In this document: piece by piece, positions 27,814 through 36,663 of the stretch
Layout of the letters: every line of letters starts with the position of its first letter
Position numbering within the stretch: position 1 is the stretch's first letter
DNA from: Pseudomonas anatoliensis
Lineage (GTDB): Bacteria > Pseudomonadota > Gammaproteobacteria > Pseudomonadales > Pseudomonadaceae
Reading direction: 5' to 3'
DNA: 64,000 nucleotides
NCBI RefSeq assembly: GCF_017976235.1
Contig: NZ_JACVHC010000004.1
Location: 294,699 to 358,698, forward strand
The notes under the pieces: model-generated
The model's input: the letters and a program-made list of their open reading frames with translations, nothing else
Told to the model about the DNA's origin: nothing
Databases searched by the model: none
Program-made: the position numbers and the translations under genes

Positions 27814-28020
27814 TCAATCCCACAAGCTGACGCCTTCATTGGTCGGGCTGGGCAGATCCGGCAGGACGATGATCACGCCCGACCGGAACGGCTGAGGCTC
27901 ATCAGCCAGCCCCTGATTGGCATCGAGCACAGCCTCGACGCTGCCATTCAGATGACCGTAAACGTTGTTGCAAATGACATCGAGCATGTCGCCGTCAGAC
28001 GTCCTGCATGTCGTCGCCAT
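27814..28020 (-). CDS. X: tail protein X (P2 gpX, LysM-like)
   Basis: 68 residues: RTSDGDMLDVICNNVYGH, AVLDANQGLADEPQPF and GVIIVLPDL are the gpX pattern, a small LysM-like fold that joins tail and baseplate. The ATG at 28020 lies inside the end of gpU (26-base overlap), so translation is coupled. Confidence 0.85.
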   Translation of the reverse strand: MATTCRTSDGDMLDVICNNVYGHLNGSVEAVLDANQGLADEPQPFRSGVIIVLPDLPSPTNEGVSLWD

Positions 28021-28840
28021 AGCGCTCAAACTCCAAAGTGAAGCCCTGTTTTCGAGCAATCCCGCCGTGGAGCAGCGCGGACTGTTCCTCGTTGATGTTT
28101 TTCAGGCACCACGTTCCGATCACCTCGCCATAACCCGTGGTCAGGGTCAGCGGTTGAAGCCTGGCCCCGATGGAACGCAGCGTGTCGAGCTGCTTTAAAC
28201 CGCCTTTGAAGCCCGGGTAGATCGTGCCCTTGAGCGTCAACTTTTCATCGCCCATACCAATGGCCTGCTTCGCCGGCCTACGCGTCAAGCGCTCCTGCGA
28301 AGCCCAGCGGAATTCGGTCGAACGGCTCAGCTCGTCGAAAGCTGCCGTGTCCAGGTTGAAGTAATACGGCTCAATCTTCGGATCGCGCGGCTGAATGATC
28401 ATCAGGTGCGGGAACGGCTTCACCGCCTCCGGCGCCGGCGTGGCATCCACGGCAAAGGAACTGGTGGGCACGATGTTGGCCAGCGCCGGACTGACTTTGC
28501 CGGCGACGTTGTTGATCGCCGTGGCCGCCTTGCCCGCCTGTTCCTTCAACGTGCCCAGCCGCTCCTGCACTTCTGCTGCCGCCCGGGTGGCGCGGCCGTA
28601 CACCGCCGCCACCTGGCCGACCTTGGCCTGAGCCGCGTCGACGCCGCGCATTACCCGCTGAAGTTTGGCGCCGATGGCCGGCCCGACAAACGGGATGTTC
28701 TCCAGCTCGGACGCGGCACCGGTCAGTTCGCGGATAGCACCGTTGACCGGGCTCAGCATGCCATCCGCGCTACGCCGCCCGGTTTCCGCTGCCTCCACCA
28801 GATACTTAAGAGTTGATTGCATCTGCTCCATGTAAGCCAT
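27995..28840 (-). CDS. U: P2 gpU-type tail terminator protein with N-terminal extension
   Basis: 281 residues. From about residue 143 on (PHLMIIQPRDPKIEPYYFNL, STEFRWASQERLTRRPAKQAIG, GFKGGLKQLDTLRSIG) it matches the gpU family. Classical P2 gpU is about 160 residues; here roughly 140 extra N-terminal residues form Ala-rich helices (AAEVQERLGTLKEQAGKAA), probably coiled coil. AGGAGG five bases before the ATG supports 28840. Confidence 0.8.
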   Translation of the reverse strand: MAYMEQMQSTLKYLVEAAETGRRSADGMLSPVNGAIRELTGAASELENIPFVGPAIGAKLQRVMRGVDAAQAKVGQVAAVYGRATRAAAEVQERLGTLKEQAGKAATAINNVAGKVSPALANIVPTSSFAVDATPAPEAVKPFPHLMIIQPRDPKIEPYYFNLDTAAFDELSRSTEFRWASQERLTRRPAKQAIGMGDEKLTLKGTIYPGFKGGLKQLDTLRSIGARLQPLTLTTGYGEVIGTWCLKNINEEQSALLHGGIARKQGFTLEFERYGDDMQDV

Positions 28841-28849
28841 GAAACCTCC

Positions 28850-31693
28850 TTACAGATGGGGTTCGTCGTACAGCTTGGCGGCGTTAGTCTTCGCCGCGTC
28901 CGCCATCATTCGCTGCATGTGCGGCATCAGATCTTGCGCCAATGCTTGCGGGTCTTTGACATCACCCTGCACGGTCACCGGCATGCTCAGCGAGTATTGA
29001 AACTGCTGATCGACCTTGGCCGGTACCGGCTTTTCTGGCTCCTTGGGCTGGATCGCCAGCGCTGCCGACTTGAGTGGCGCCGTCACCGCCATCGAGCGTG
29101 CGACATCCCCCAGCACCGGGCCTTGCTGCGCTGCTGACGCCATCATGAGCGGCGTGGTCGGCACGGGCGCCTTTGGCTTTTCCTCGGGCTTTTCATCCTC
29201 GCCACCGAACAGCGATTTACCCAAAGATCCGCCCAACGCCGCACCGCCCTGACTGCCCAGATAGGCGCCGATCAAGCCGCCGATGGCCGTGCCGATAATC
29301 GGCACAACCGAACCAATCGCCGCGCCTGCTGCTGCCCCTGCCATGGTGCCGGCCAGATTGCCAGCGGCCGCGCCGTAGCCCTCGGCTTTTTCGTCCTTGG
29401 TCTTGGCGTTTTCAAATGTCTCGTAGGCCATCGCTCCAGACTCCAGCAGCGTACCGCCCGGAATCATCTTGGCGACTTTGCCGACCTTACCAACGGCTTG
29501 CACGACCCCGCCCAGCTTGGCCATCGTCCCGGCCGGGACAGGTGGCACCGGTGGAATCGGCGGCCGTGGCACCGGAACGGGCGGACGCGGTACGGGAACC
29601 GGTGGCCGTGGTACAGGCGGCTTTGGCCCGGGTGGTCGTGGCGGCCCAGGGCGATGCAACGGCCGGCGCCGCGAAGCACCGCGCCGCGAGCCGCGCCCAC
29701 GCCCACGCCGGCGAGTTTCGCCCGAGGCATCTGCGCCACCGGCTCCACCCATGGCACCGGCGTTGACGACGAACACCTTTTTGACCGCGTCGTCACCGCC
29801 GCCCGCCTCGCCCTCACCATCGCCGCCCGAGACGGCTTCTTGGGCCAGCGACACGACTTTGAGGCCGGTAGAAACCAGATCGAGCTTTCCGGGCTTCTTG
29901 TCGGCGCCTTCCCCGGCGTCATCATTGCCATCCGCCGGCTCGCCCTTGAAAGCGGCGACGGCCTTGAGCCCGGTTTCGACCAGCGACAGCGCTTTGCCGG
30001 CCTTGCCCTTGGGTTCTGCATCCTTGCCGTCGCCATCACCGTCTTTAGCGTTGGTCACGAAGACCTTTTGCACTTCGCCGGCCTTGCCCTTGCCCAAGGA
30101 TCCGCGCGCCAGGTTGAACAACCCTTTGCCAATCTTGAACGAACTGAAAATCCCTTTGAGGGCAATCAATCCACCACCGACTGCCACGACACCCGTCACC
30201 ACCCCGGGCGCGCTGTCAGACAGCGACGTGATGCCCTTGGTGACTTTGGTCAGCGACTCTGCAACGACGTCCGTTACCGGCCGCAGGGCATCGCCGATGC
30301 TGCGCATGGCGTCATCCATCGACTGGGCCATTTCGGCCCACTTCTGCGACGACGACTCACGCCGCTCGGCGAGGTTTTTGTCGAGGATCCCGGTTGCATC
30401 GCGCGAATCGTTTTTAAGCTGGCTGTACAGCGCCTTGTTCTGCATGTAGGCCGACAGCGCGGCCTTGACCTGCATATCAGCGAACAGGTCGCCGGTGCGC
30501 AGGGATTCTTCCAGCGAGGCCATCATGGCCTTGGCCTTTTCAGGATCCGCTTCCTTGCTGATTTTCGACGTCGCTTCGGCCATGGCCGCCGCGCGCTTTG
30601 GATCGGTCGCCTGAATGTATTTCTGAGCCAGCGCCATACTGGTCTCAAGCGTCGACATACCGTTTTGCAAACCGGTCTGCATCGATCCCTTGTAATCAAT
30701 ACCGGCTTTTTCGTAGGCCTTGACCGTGTCGGTCGAGCCGATTTTGCCCATCCAGTTTTTCAGGTTGTTGGCTGCTTCGTCCGAACTGCCGGCCTGCTTC
30801 ATCTGCACCTGCAACATGGCGCCCAGTTGCGTCACCGCGTCCAAGCCGGTGATGCCGTTGCTGGCCATGTTAGCCAGCAGCTCCGGGAACCACTTAGCCA
30901 TGTCGGCCGCTTCAAAGCTGCCCGCCTGACCTTGGTAGGCGATCGCCTCCAGCGCCTGCTGCATCTGCTTGGGGTCGGTGATCTTGGCGTTCTGCCCCAG
31001 GGCGTTGATCATCTTCGCCGTGTCGACGCCGCTGGATCCCTGCCCCACGACAAACTTGGCCGCGACGGGTGCATATTCCAGCGCCTTGCTCAGGTCCATA
31101 CCGGCGCCGACCAACTGATTGACCACGTCGGCCACGTCGTTACGCGCCATGCCGGTGTCGCGTGAGGTGTCGATGATCTTGCGCGACATCTCCTGCTCTT
31201 GCGGCTTGTTGGCAATGCCGGCCTTGATCGCGATATCTCGCACAATCGCGCCAAAATCAGCGCTGACCTTGGTCGGCACTGCCAGAGCACCGACACCAAC
31301 CACCGCCGCACCGACGGCGCCCTTCATGCCCTTTACGCCCGAATCAATCTGCTGATGCCCCTTGGCTTTCAGTTCGGCTTTGTTGGCCATCTGCCCCATC
31401 GAGCGATAGGCTTTTTCCAGCCGGCCGACCTCAACCCCCTGTTTTTTCAGGCTGTCGAGGTTTGAGTTCAAACGGTTGAGTAATTTGGACGCACCGGCCG
31501 CGCCGGTGTCGTGAGCCTTCTTCCATTCTTCGCGCAGGCGGATGGTGTCGCCAATCGTGCGCTGCAGCACGCGCGCCTTGTTGCCTTCTGCCTCGAGGCG
31601 CTTGATACGCCCGGTCACATCCTTGAACGCGGCGCCGACCGTCGAACTGACGGCGCCGCCGATCACCAGCCCGAGGGCGATTTTGTTTGCCAT
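28850..31693 (-). CDS. T: tail tape measure protein
   Basis: 947 residues. Sets tail length and is threaded through the tube. The N terminus is a long helix with Lys/Arg (RIKRLEAEGNKARVLQRTIG). A TP901-type core follows (MSRKIIDTSRDTGMARNDVADVV, SFEAADMAKWFPELLANMA). Hydrophobic glycine-rich helices near 780-850 (AAGAAIGSVVPIIGTAIGG) may insert in the membrane. Residues about 690-745 are almost only Pro, Arg, Val and Gly in PRPPVPV repeats. It follows the assembly chaperone, the standard tail order. Confidence 0.9.
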   Translation of the reverse strand: MANKIALGLVIGGAVSSTVGAAFKDVTGRIKRLEAEGNKARVLQRTIGDTIRLREEWKKAHDTGAAGASKLLNRLNSNLDSLKKQGVEVGRLEKAYRSMGQMANKAELKAKGHQQIDSGVKGMKGAVGAAVVGVGALAVPTKVSADFGAIVRDIAIKAGIANKPQEQEMSRKIIDTSRDTGMARNDVADVVNQLVGAGMDLSKALEYAPVAAKFVVGQGSSGVDTAKMINALGQNAKITDPKQMQQALEAIAYQGQAGSFEAADMAKWFPELLANMASNGITGLDAVTQLGAMLQVQMKQAGSSDEAANNLKNWMGKIGSTDTVKAYEKAGIDYKGSMQTGLQNGMSTLETSMALAQKYIQATDPKRAAAMAEATSKISKEADPEKAKAMMASLEESLRTGDLFADMQVKAALSAYMQNKALYSQLKNDSRDATGILDKNLAERRESSSQKWAEMAQSMDDAMRSIGDALRPVTDVVAESLTKVTKGITSLSDSAPGVVTGVVAVGGGLIALKGIFSSFKIGKGLFNLARGSLGKGKAGEVQKVFVTNAKDGDGDGKDAEPKGKAGKALSLVETGLKAVAAFKGEPADGNDDAGEGADKKPGKLDLVSTGLKVVSLAQEAVSGGDGEGEAGGGDDAVKKVFVVNAGAMGGAGGADASGETRRRGRGRGSRRGASRRRPLHRPGPPRPPGPKPPVPRPPVPVPRPPVPVPRPPIPPVPPVPAGTMAKLGGVVQAVGKVGKVAKMIPGGTLLESGAMAYETFENAKTKDEKAEGYGAAAGNLAGTMAGAAAGAAIGSVVPIIGTAIGGLIGAYLGSQGGAALGGSLGKSLFGGEDEKPEEKPKAPVPTTPLMMASAAQQGPVLGDVARSMAVTAPLKSAALAIQPKEPEKPVPAKVDQQFQYSLSMPVTVQGDVKDPQALAQDLMPHMQRMMADAAKTNAAKLYDEPHL
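29530..29640. repeat. GC-rich tandem repeat in the tape measure gene (PRPPVPV units)
   Basis: Repeats of GGTACGGGAACCGGTGGCCG-like units of about 18 bases on the plus strand encode proline-rich PVPRPP units on the minus strand; all frames stay open here, which explains the long false ORFs on the other strand. Confidence 0.6.
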
Positions 31694-31731
31694 GTGATGG
31701 CCCCCATGTGCCCAGCACTACCCAAAGCGGC

Positions 31732-31849
31732 TCAATCCGTGAGCCACCACACCATTTCCGCAAACGGCATCGACTGGATCTCGGCGGCGGAAAATCCCGT
31801 TTCCGCCGCCAGACGTTTCGCCGCCGACTTGATAACGCTGGGGTTAAAA
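31732..31849 (-). CDS. frameshift-dependent extension of the tail assembly chaperone (gpE'-like)
   Basis: The chaperone frame ends GGG TTT TAA. In the +1 frame, starting after a slip of the Phe codon TTT onto the overlapping TTT, 37 codons follow and end WWLTD with stop at 31732. The extension contains ETGFSAAEIQSMPFAEMVWW, similar in style to the second part of frameshifted tail chaperones. It has no start codon of its own. Frameshifting at this point of tail operons is established for many phages; the exact slip here (+1 at a TTT-TAA) is inferred. The fused product would be about 238 residues. Confidence 0.65.
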
Positions 31850-32449
31850 CCCGTCGTCGTCGTCCATGCGAAAATAGCCGGCCTGCAAGCGGTTAAAATC
31901 CACCAGCTTCAGCCCCTCCAGATCCGCCACAGGGGCACCGGACAACGCAGCAAACAACACCAGCTCGCGCTGCTCATCGTCACCACCCACTTCACGATTG
32001 GCGGCCCGCACGTCGCCCACGGTCGGCGAACGCAAGGCCAGCTTGTCGACTGTCACGCCGTTGATTTCGCTCGGGCACGACAGCGTCACCAGCACCTGGT
32101 CGGTGGTCAGCGACAACCATGCCGGCATCGAGTCCGAATAATCGGTTTTCGGTACCAGGTGCGAATACGCTGTCTGGACGCGGCGATAGTCGGTCAGCTT
32201 GAGTCCTTCCAGATCCTTCAGCCCGACCTCGGCGAGACCTGCGAACAGCATCAGTTCGCGCTGTTCGTCGTCTCCGTTGGCAGCACGGTCTGCTGCGCGC
32301 ACTTCACGTACGGTCGGGTTACGCAGGTTCAACGTCTCGACGTCGACGCTGTTGGCCTTGCTTGGCCGGGTCAGCGTCACGACGGCACCGACTGCGCTGA
32401 GCGACAGCCAGGCGGGGAGGTTTTTAGCGATTGCTTGAGTCATCTGCAT
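31844..32449 (-). CDS. tail assembly chaperone with internally duplicated domain
   Basis: 201 residues made of two copies of one domain. Residues about 11-100 (LPAWLSLSAVG.., DDEQRELMLFAGL, DLEGLKLTDYRRVQTAY) and about 108-195 (MPAWLSLTTDQ.., DDEQRELVLFAAL, DLEGLKLVDFNRLQAGY) align along their whole length. The domain is that of gp41/gpE-type tail chaperones, which bind the tape measure during assembly. Only one copy is usual. It lies between tube and tape measure, as expected, and is extended by a frameshift. Confidence 0.82.
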   Translation of the reverse strand: MQMTQAIAKNLPAWLSLSAVGAVVTLTRPSKANSVDVETLNLRNPTVREVRAADRAANGDDEQRELMLFAGLAEVGLKDLEGLKLTDYRRVQTAYSHLVPKTDYSDSMPAWLSLTTDQVLVTLSCPSEINGVTVDKLALRSPTVGDVRAANREVGGDDEQRELVLFAALSGAPVADLEGLKLVDFNRLQAGYFRMDDDDGF

Positions 32450-32456
32450 CTATTCC

Positions 32457-32960
32457 CTACAGGCCGAGCGCCTGGCGCACTTCGAGGAGTTGGTCTTTGC
32501 CGTCGATCACTTGAATGCCGGCGACCATGTCGATCTCGTACATCAGGCGCCCGTCGATTTCGAGCTTGTAGTAGGTGACCGCGATAGCGTGTTTGATCTC
32601 GGCGGCGTCGCCGGCTTTCCAGTCGCCCATGTCGACCTCTTTGAGGCGACCGCGCAAAGTGGCGACCACCGCCGTAACGGCGCCCTTCAGCCCCCTGAAG
32701 GCGCCACGGAACGTGGCATTGAACGCCGTGCCATCAGCCAGACCGAAATTCTTCAGCGACTCACGGCGCACGCCCTTGGTGACAAAGGATGCTTCCATTT
32801 TTTCCAGCCCCTGATCCATCTCGACAGGGCCGGCCATGCCGCCCCCGCGATACTCGTCAGTCTTGGTGGTCAGCTTGGGCAGCGTCATGCTCGGCACTTC
32901 GCCGGCAAAATTGACACCGTCGACGAACAGGTTGGTGTTGTACAAAGTTTGAGGAATCAT
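32457..32960 (-). CDS. FII: major tail tube protein (P2 FII)
   Basis: 167 residues: IPQTLYNTNLFVDGVNFAGEV, TDEYRGGGMAGPVEMDQGLEKMEASF and a C-terminal IDMVAGIQVIDGKDQLLEVR are characteristic of the P2 FII tube family. It forms the inner tube of the contractile tail and lies 13 bases after the sheath gene. Confidence 0.9.
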   Translation of the reverse strand: MIPQTLYNTNLFVDGVNFAGEVPSMTLPKLTTKTDEYRGGGMAGPVEMDQGLEKMEASFVTKGVRRESLKNFGLADGTAFNATFRGAFRGLKGAVTAVVATLRGRLKEVDMGDWKAGDAAEIKHAIAVTYYKLEIDGRLMYEIDMVAGIQVIDGKDQLLEVRQALGL

Positions 32961-32973
32961 TGGTTACGCCCCC

Positions 32974-34149
32974 TTAGGCTGCTTCAAGCACTTCGGTCAT
33001 CCACTGATCGGTGACTTCGAAAAGGAAATTCGGGTTTTCTGCCGGCGGCACGTCGGTGAAACGGATGCGCCAATACACCTTGCCTTGGGCAATCTGGCTG
33101 GCCGTGTTCAGCTCGGTGTCGGGGAACACTTCAAAGTTGATGATTGCGCCCTGGGCTTTAAGGTCGCGCATGAACGCATCCAGACCGTTGGTGACATCGG
33201 TCACGTAGGTCTTGGTGATCGAACGGTCGACAGCCCATTTGTGCCCGGCCTGCACTGCATCCATGAGAATGAACAGCGTGCGAACGCGAGTAACGAAGGC
33301 CCACTTCGGATCGCTCGACAGCGTGCGGTTGCCCCACAGGCGATAACCGTCATCGCGAATGATCGTGGTGATATTGGCGTTGTTGAGCAGGTTGGCCCGG
33401 CACGTTTCGTCGCCGTCCAGGTACTCGACCGCGCGGCCGGTACCGGTGATACCGGTCAATTCCTTGTTCGATGGCGAGGCCCAGAAACCGTATTCAGCAT
33501 CCGTCCATGCAAACAGGCCTGCTGCCCAAGCCGAGCCGGGCGCGTCGACCGTCGAGCTGGTGACGGTGTCCCAGTACTTCACACCCGGGTCAACCATGAA
33601 CAGGTTGCGACTGCCGAAATTATCGGCGTAGGCCATGGCGGCCTCATCGGTGGTGCCAGGGCCGTCGATGATGCCGATGGCGCGCAGCTTCTGCGCCACA
33701 CTGTCGAGCGCAGTGGCCACAGCCTGAGTCGCGGTGTGGCCCGGGGCGATCAGCAATCGCGGCTGTGCGTTGAACAGGCTTTTACCGTCGAGCAGCGCCT
33801 GCAAACCGGTGCGCTGCCCCGAGGCCAGAACACCGCCGATGATCGCCGAGGTTTGCAGCGCGGCGTCTTCCAGCTTGGCCACACCGATGGCGACGATCAC
33901 CGCCTTGGCTTTGACGAAAATCGCCTGACAGGCCTTGGTGATGGCCGAGTCGGCACCGAACGCGGCAATGGCTTCGCGCTCGGTGGTGATCAACTTCAGT
34001 TCGCCGGCCTTGGCCGTACCGCCGCCGAGAATGCCCGGTGTGAAGGTGTCGCACAGGCCGATAATCGACGAAGACGGCAGCGAGATGGTGCGCGCTCCCG
34101 TCTTGACATCAGTGGTCGTGACGCCGTGAAAGAAACTCATAAAGTCCAA
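32974..34149 (-). CDS. FI: tail sheath protein (P2 FI)
   Basis: 391 residues. FHGVTTTDVKTGARTIS start, LFMVDPGVKYWDT, and SPSNKELTGITGTGRAVEYLDGD.. ANLLNNANITTIIRDDGYRLWGNRTLS are classical sheath segments. The contractile sheath drives tube through the envelope. A TCTGGAG sequence about 10 bases before the ATG and a terminator-like hairpin upstream suggest that its level is set separately. Confidence 0.92.
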   Translation of the reverse strand: MDFMSFFHGVTTTDVKTGARTISLPSSSIIGLCDTFTPGILGGGTAKAGELKLITTEREAIAAFGADSAITKACQAIFVKAKAVIVAIGVAKLEDAALQTSAIIGGVLASGQRTGLQALLDGKSLFNAQPRLLIAPGHTATQAVATALDSVAQKLRAIGIIDGPGTTDEAAMAYADNFGSRNLFMVDPGVKYWDTVTSSTVDAPGSAWAAGLFAWTDAEYGFWASPSNKELTGITGTGRAVEYLDGDETCRANLLNNANITTIIRDDGYRLWGNRTLSSDPKWAFVTRVRTLFILMDAVQAGHKWAVDRSITKTYVTDVTNGLDAFMRDLKAQGAIINFEVFPDTELNTASQIAQGKVYWRIRFTDVPPAENPNFLFEVTDQWMTEVLEAA

Positions 34150-34161
34150 TCTCCAGAAACG

Positions 34162-34185
34162 AAAAAGCCCCGCTTAAGCGAGGCT
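34162..34185 (-). terminator. hairpin with T-run upstream of the sheath gene
   Basis: On the minus strand AGCC-TCGCTTAAGCGG-GGCTTTTTC, directly followed by TTTCTGGAG and the sheath ATG. Confidence 0.6.
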
Positions 34186-34199
34186 GTGAGGGTGTTGGT

Positions 34200-34211
34200 G
34201 TTACGCGTAAC
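34200..34211. repeat. 12-bp palindrome GTTACGCGTAAC, copy 2
   Basis: Same perfect palindrome as at 27789-27800; here it lies between two terminator hairpins in the gap before the sheath gene. Confidence 0.6.
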
Positions 34212-34218
34212 GGAATGA

Positions 34219-34246
34219 AAAACGCCCCGTCGGTGCGGGGCGTTTA
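34219..34246. terminator. terminator at the end of the tail fibre assembly gene
   Basis: AAACGCCCCG-TCGGTG-CGGGGCGTTT: a 10-bp stem overlapping the stop codon of the fibre assembly gene. Together with the hairpin at 34162 it separates fibre and sheath transcription. Confidence 0.75.
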
Positions 34247-34687
34247 GTCGGGTTGTGCTGACAGCCAGGTCGGCGCCGGCGGCCGGTGTTCGACAAGCGG
34301 GAATTGCGAGCCTTGCGGCCAGTCGCGCAACTGCCGGCGGTAGGCTTGCAGCTCGGTATATTGCTCGGCCGTGATCGAGGTCAAACCGCCTTCGTCGATC
34401 TCGTCGCGGTGTCGAGAAACCAGCGGATCGGACAGCGCCAATTGCGCATCACGCCAAGCCCGCTCGACACCCGCCTGCTCGTCAAAATCGAGCGGCGGCG
34501 GATCAATCAGCACCGGCTGGCCATCAGGTCGCGACGACATTTTTTTTGGCTGGCTCTCCAGCTCAGCAAGCAAGCCCAGCCAAACACTTTCGGCCACCTC
34601 GACCACGTCCTCGGGCATATCACCACCGTGAAACGCCGGCTCATACGCGCCACAGGTCGACGGACTGAAGTAAATAATCTTTTCCAC
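34244..34687 (-). CDS. tail fibre assembly-like protein
   Basis: About 147 residues. IIYFSPSTCGAYEPAFHGG is like the N terminus of fibre assembly chaperones and the C-terminal ITAEQYTELQAYRRQLRDWP..FPLVEHRPPAPTW matches their conserved helix. It begins with GTG at 34687; GGGAG 8 bases upstream lies within the last codons of the fibre gene, so both are coupled. The open frame continues far upstream, but that part has no similarity. Confidence 0.75.
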   Translation of the reverse strand: MEKIIYFSPSTCGAYEPAFHGGDMPEDVVEVAESVWLGLLAELESQPKKMSSRPDGQPVLIDPPPLDFDEQAGVERAWRDAQLALSDPLVSRHRDEIDEGGLTSITAEQYTELQAYRRQLRDWPQGSQFPLVEHRPPAPTWLSAQPD

Positions 34688-34689
34688 GT

Positions 34690-36663
34690 TCAATCTCCCA
34701 ATGCGCGCCAGAAAACCTGCCAATTTGCCGAAGAACCACCCGCCGAGTTTTTCACAAGAATTCTGCAACCCTGCAAGGTAAACCCTACGTCCATGACCGC
34801 ATGCAGCAGGGGGGCGGAGCCGAGATGTACCGGCGTCACATTCCGCACACCCTTGGTAAATGCACGCGGATAAGACACATAAACATAACCGTTGGCATCC
34901 GTGACACCGACGCCCCACTGCTCGATCAGCCCGTCCGGACGCCGCGCCCAACCTGAGGCGCCGATGCTGGAAGCAAATTCCGTGGCGTACTTGAGAGCCG
35001 CAGGCCCCTCCTCAAATACCCAGTTAGATTCCCCGCGCGCCAAAACACCGACTGACTGCGGCGGAATAGTGATGCTGGTCAAGCTATTGGCTAGCGCAAC
35101 AATGACATCCGCACCCTGTCGGTTAACCGCGACGTCGCCCAATGCGGAGTTCTGGATATAGAACTTTGTCCCGATAGGAATGGTGGACAACACCGGCAGC
35201 GTCAGAACACCGGACACGGAGACTACGATCCGACTCCCCGCCATTGCAGACGTCAAACTGGCGGTAGCCGTAGTGATGTTCGTTTGCCCGCTGAAACTTC
35301 CGCTCGCCCTTCTCACAAACCCCGTCGTGGCCAGCTTATTGCTGTCGTCAAACTGGGGTTGAGTGAGAAAATGTGCCCCGCTCATTGTCCCGGCAAATCG
35401 CAACGCCACCGTTCCGCCGCTTAAACGCCACTGGCTGCCGACTTGAGTGAATTCAGCCGTATCGCCCAAGCCCAACGACAAAGCGCCAATGACGCCGGTC
35501 GGGATGTACATGGTTTCGCCAGAAGCGGCTACGACATTAACCACACCATCATTCGTATTCGCCAACCCGATGGTGACGCCTTGAGGAATGCCAGCCATCG
35601 GCGGCAGCGTGGCTGTAACTGGCGCCGGGCTTGCAAATGTGTGATACCCGCCGACGTGAGCCGCCGAGAGAACCGTGCTCGCCAATAACCAACTGGTGGC
35701 CGAATATTCAACCCCTCGCCGCTTGAGAAAATCAGTCGTCGGGATCGACTTACTGGCGTCGTATTGTGCCGGCGTTGGAGCGGTCGGATTCCCGGCCAAA
35801 CTTGGCGACAACAGTCGGGCGAATCCGTCGGTGATGTCCTTGAACGTCAGCGCCGTGGTGCCCACGACAATCACGCCATCGGTCACCAGTTGCCAGATCG
35901 TGTCAGCTTGCGTCGCACCAACCTCGACAGCCACCGTCAGATTCGGCGTCATCTTCGTGTTGTTGTCGGCATCCTTGGCCCGCGCCCAGGCGCCAACCGC
36001 TGCCACATAGGGGCCATTGTCCTTGGCGGCAGTCTGGTTTTTCACCAGCACCCGATCACCGGCGGCCAGCGCGACACCATCAATCGTCTGCAAGCCAACC
36101 AGATTGATGTTGGCCGTGGTGGCCACGCGAACAGACTGCTTAGTGTCAAGCTTGCTCAGCTCATCCAGAATGCGCGAATCGACATACTCGCGGGTCGCCA
36201 GCACCACCGCCGGATCGATCTTCAGCGTGATGTTGCCGGTACTGGTGACCACGAAATTCATGCGCACGACTTGCGTGCGGCCCGAGCCTTGCGACAGCAA
36301 CGGCTTGAAACTTGGCGCGCAGTTGGCCACCGCGACCAGATCGCCGTCGGCATCGTAGAGGCCGATTTCGCGAATCCACTTACCGCCCTCATCGGCCGGA
36401 ATGATCTGCTCGGCGATGATCACTGCCGAGTTGACCGGGTCAACCCGTAGCTGATTCAACGGCTTGCGCCGCCACTCGTTGAGCAACTTGGTCTGAGCGG
36501 CCGACGGAATCGGATTTGGCGGATCAGCCAGCCCGCCCGGGTTGGCATCTCCAACGCCCATTTCCGTGAGTTTCCAGGCAATGCCGAGCGCGTCGGCGTT
36601 CGCCTGCTTGGCCATCCCCACGTTCGTGAGGATCGCGAAAAACTGCGAATTCGCATCAATCAT
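34690..36663 (-). CDS. H: tail fibre protein
   Basis: 657 residues. The first 160 (FAILTNVGMAKQANADALG, EWRRKPLNQLRVDPVNSAVIIAEQIIP, WIREIGLYDADGDLVAVAN) are the DUF3751/gpH-type baseplate attachment domain. The middle has repeats with WQLVTDGVIVVGTTAL and LATTGFVRRASGS. The end (LIEQWGVGVTDANGYVYVSYP..FTKGVRNVTPV) is a receptor-binding gp37-like tip with GSAPLLHAVMDVGFTLQGC. It sets host range. The last 8 bases of gpI overlap its start. Confidence 0.88.
   Translation of the reverse strand: MIDANSQFFAILTNVGMAKQANADALGIAWKLTEMGVGDANPGGLADPPNPIPSAAQTKLLNEWRRKPLNQLRVDPVNSAVIIAEQIIPADEGGKWIREIGLYDADGDLVAVANCAPSFKPLLSQGSGRTQVVRMNFVVTSTGNITLKIDPAVVLATREYVDSRILDELSKLDTKQSVRVATTANINLVGLQTIDGVALAAGDRVLVKNQTAAKDNGPYVAAVGAWARAKDADNNTKMTPNLTVAVEVGATQADTIWQLVTDGVIVVGTTALTFKDITDGFARLLSPSLAGNPTAPTPAQYDASKSIPTTDFLKRRGVEYSATSWLLASTVLSAAHVGGYHTFASPAPVTATLPPMAGIPQGVTIGLANTNDGVVNVVAASGETMYIPTGVIGALSLGLGDTAEFTQVGSQWRLSGGTVALRFAGTMSGAHFLTQPQFDDSNKLATTGFVRRASGSFSGQTNITTATASLTSAMAGSRIVVSVSGVLTLPVLSTIPIGTKFYIQNSALGDVAVNRQGADVIVALANSLTSITIPPQSVGVLARGESNWVFEEGPAALKYATEFASSIGASGWARRPDGLIEQWGVGVTDANGYVYVSYPRAFTKGVRNVTPVHLGSAPLLHAVMDVGFTLQGCRILVKNSAGGSSANWQVFWRALGD

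Noticed and set aside
29530..29640. CRISPR-like repeats
   Set aside because: Repeats are imperfect, in coding sequence, with no unique spacers; no cas genes in the window.
29498..31165. 555-codon plus-strand ORF opposite the tape measure gene
   Set aside because: Open only because of GC-rich codons and repeats in the tape measure gene; content is Arg/His-rich and not protein-like.
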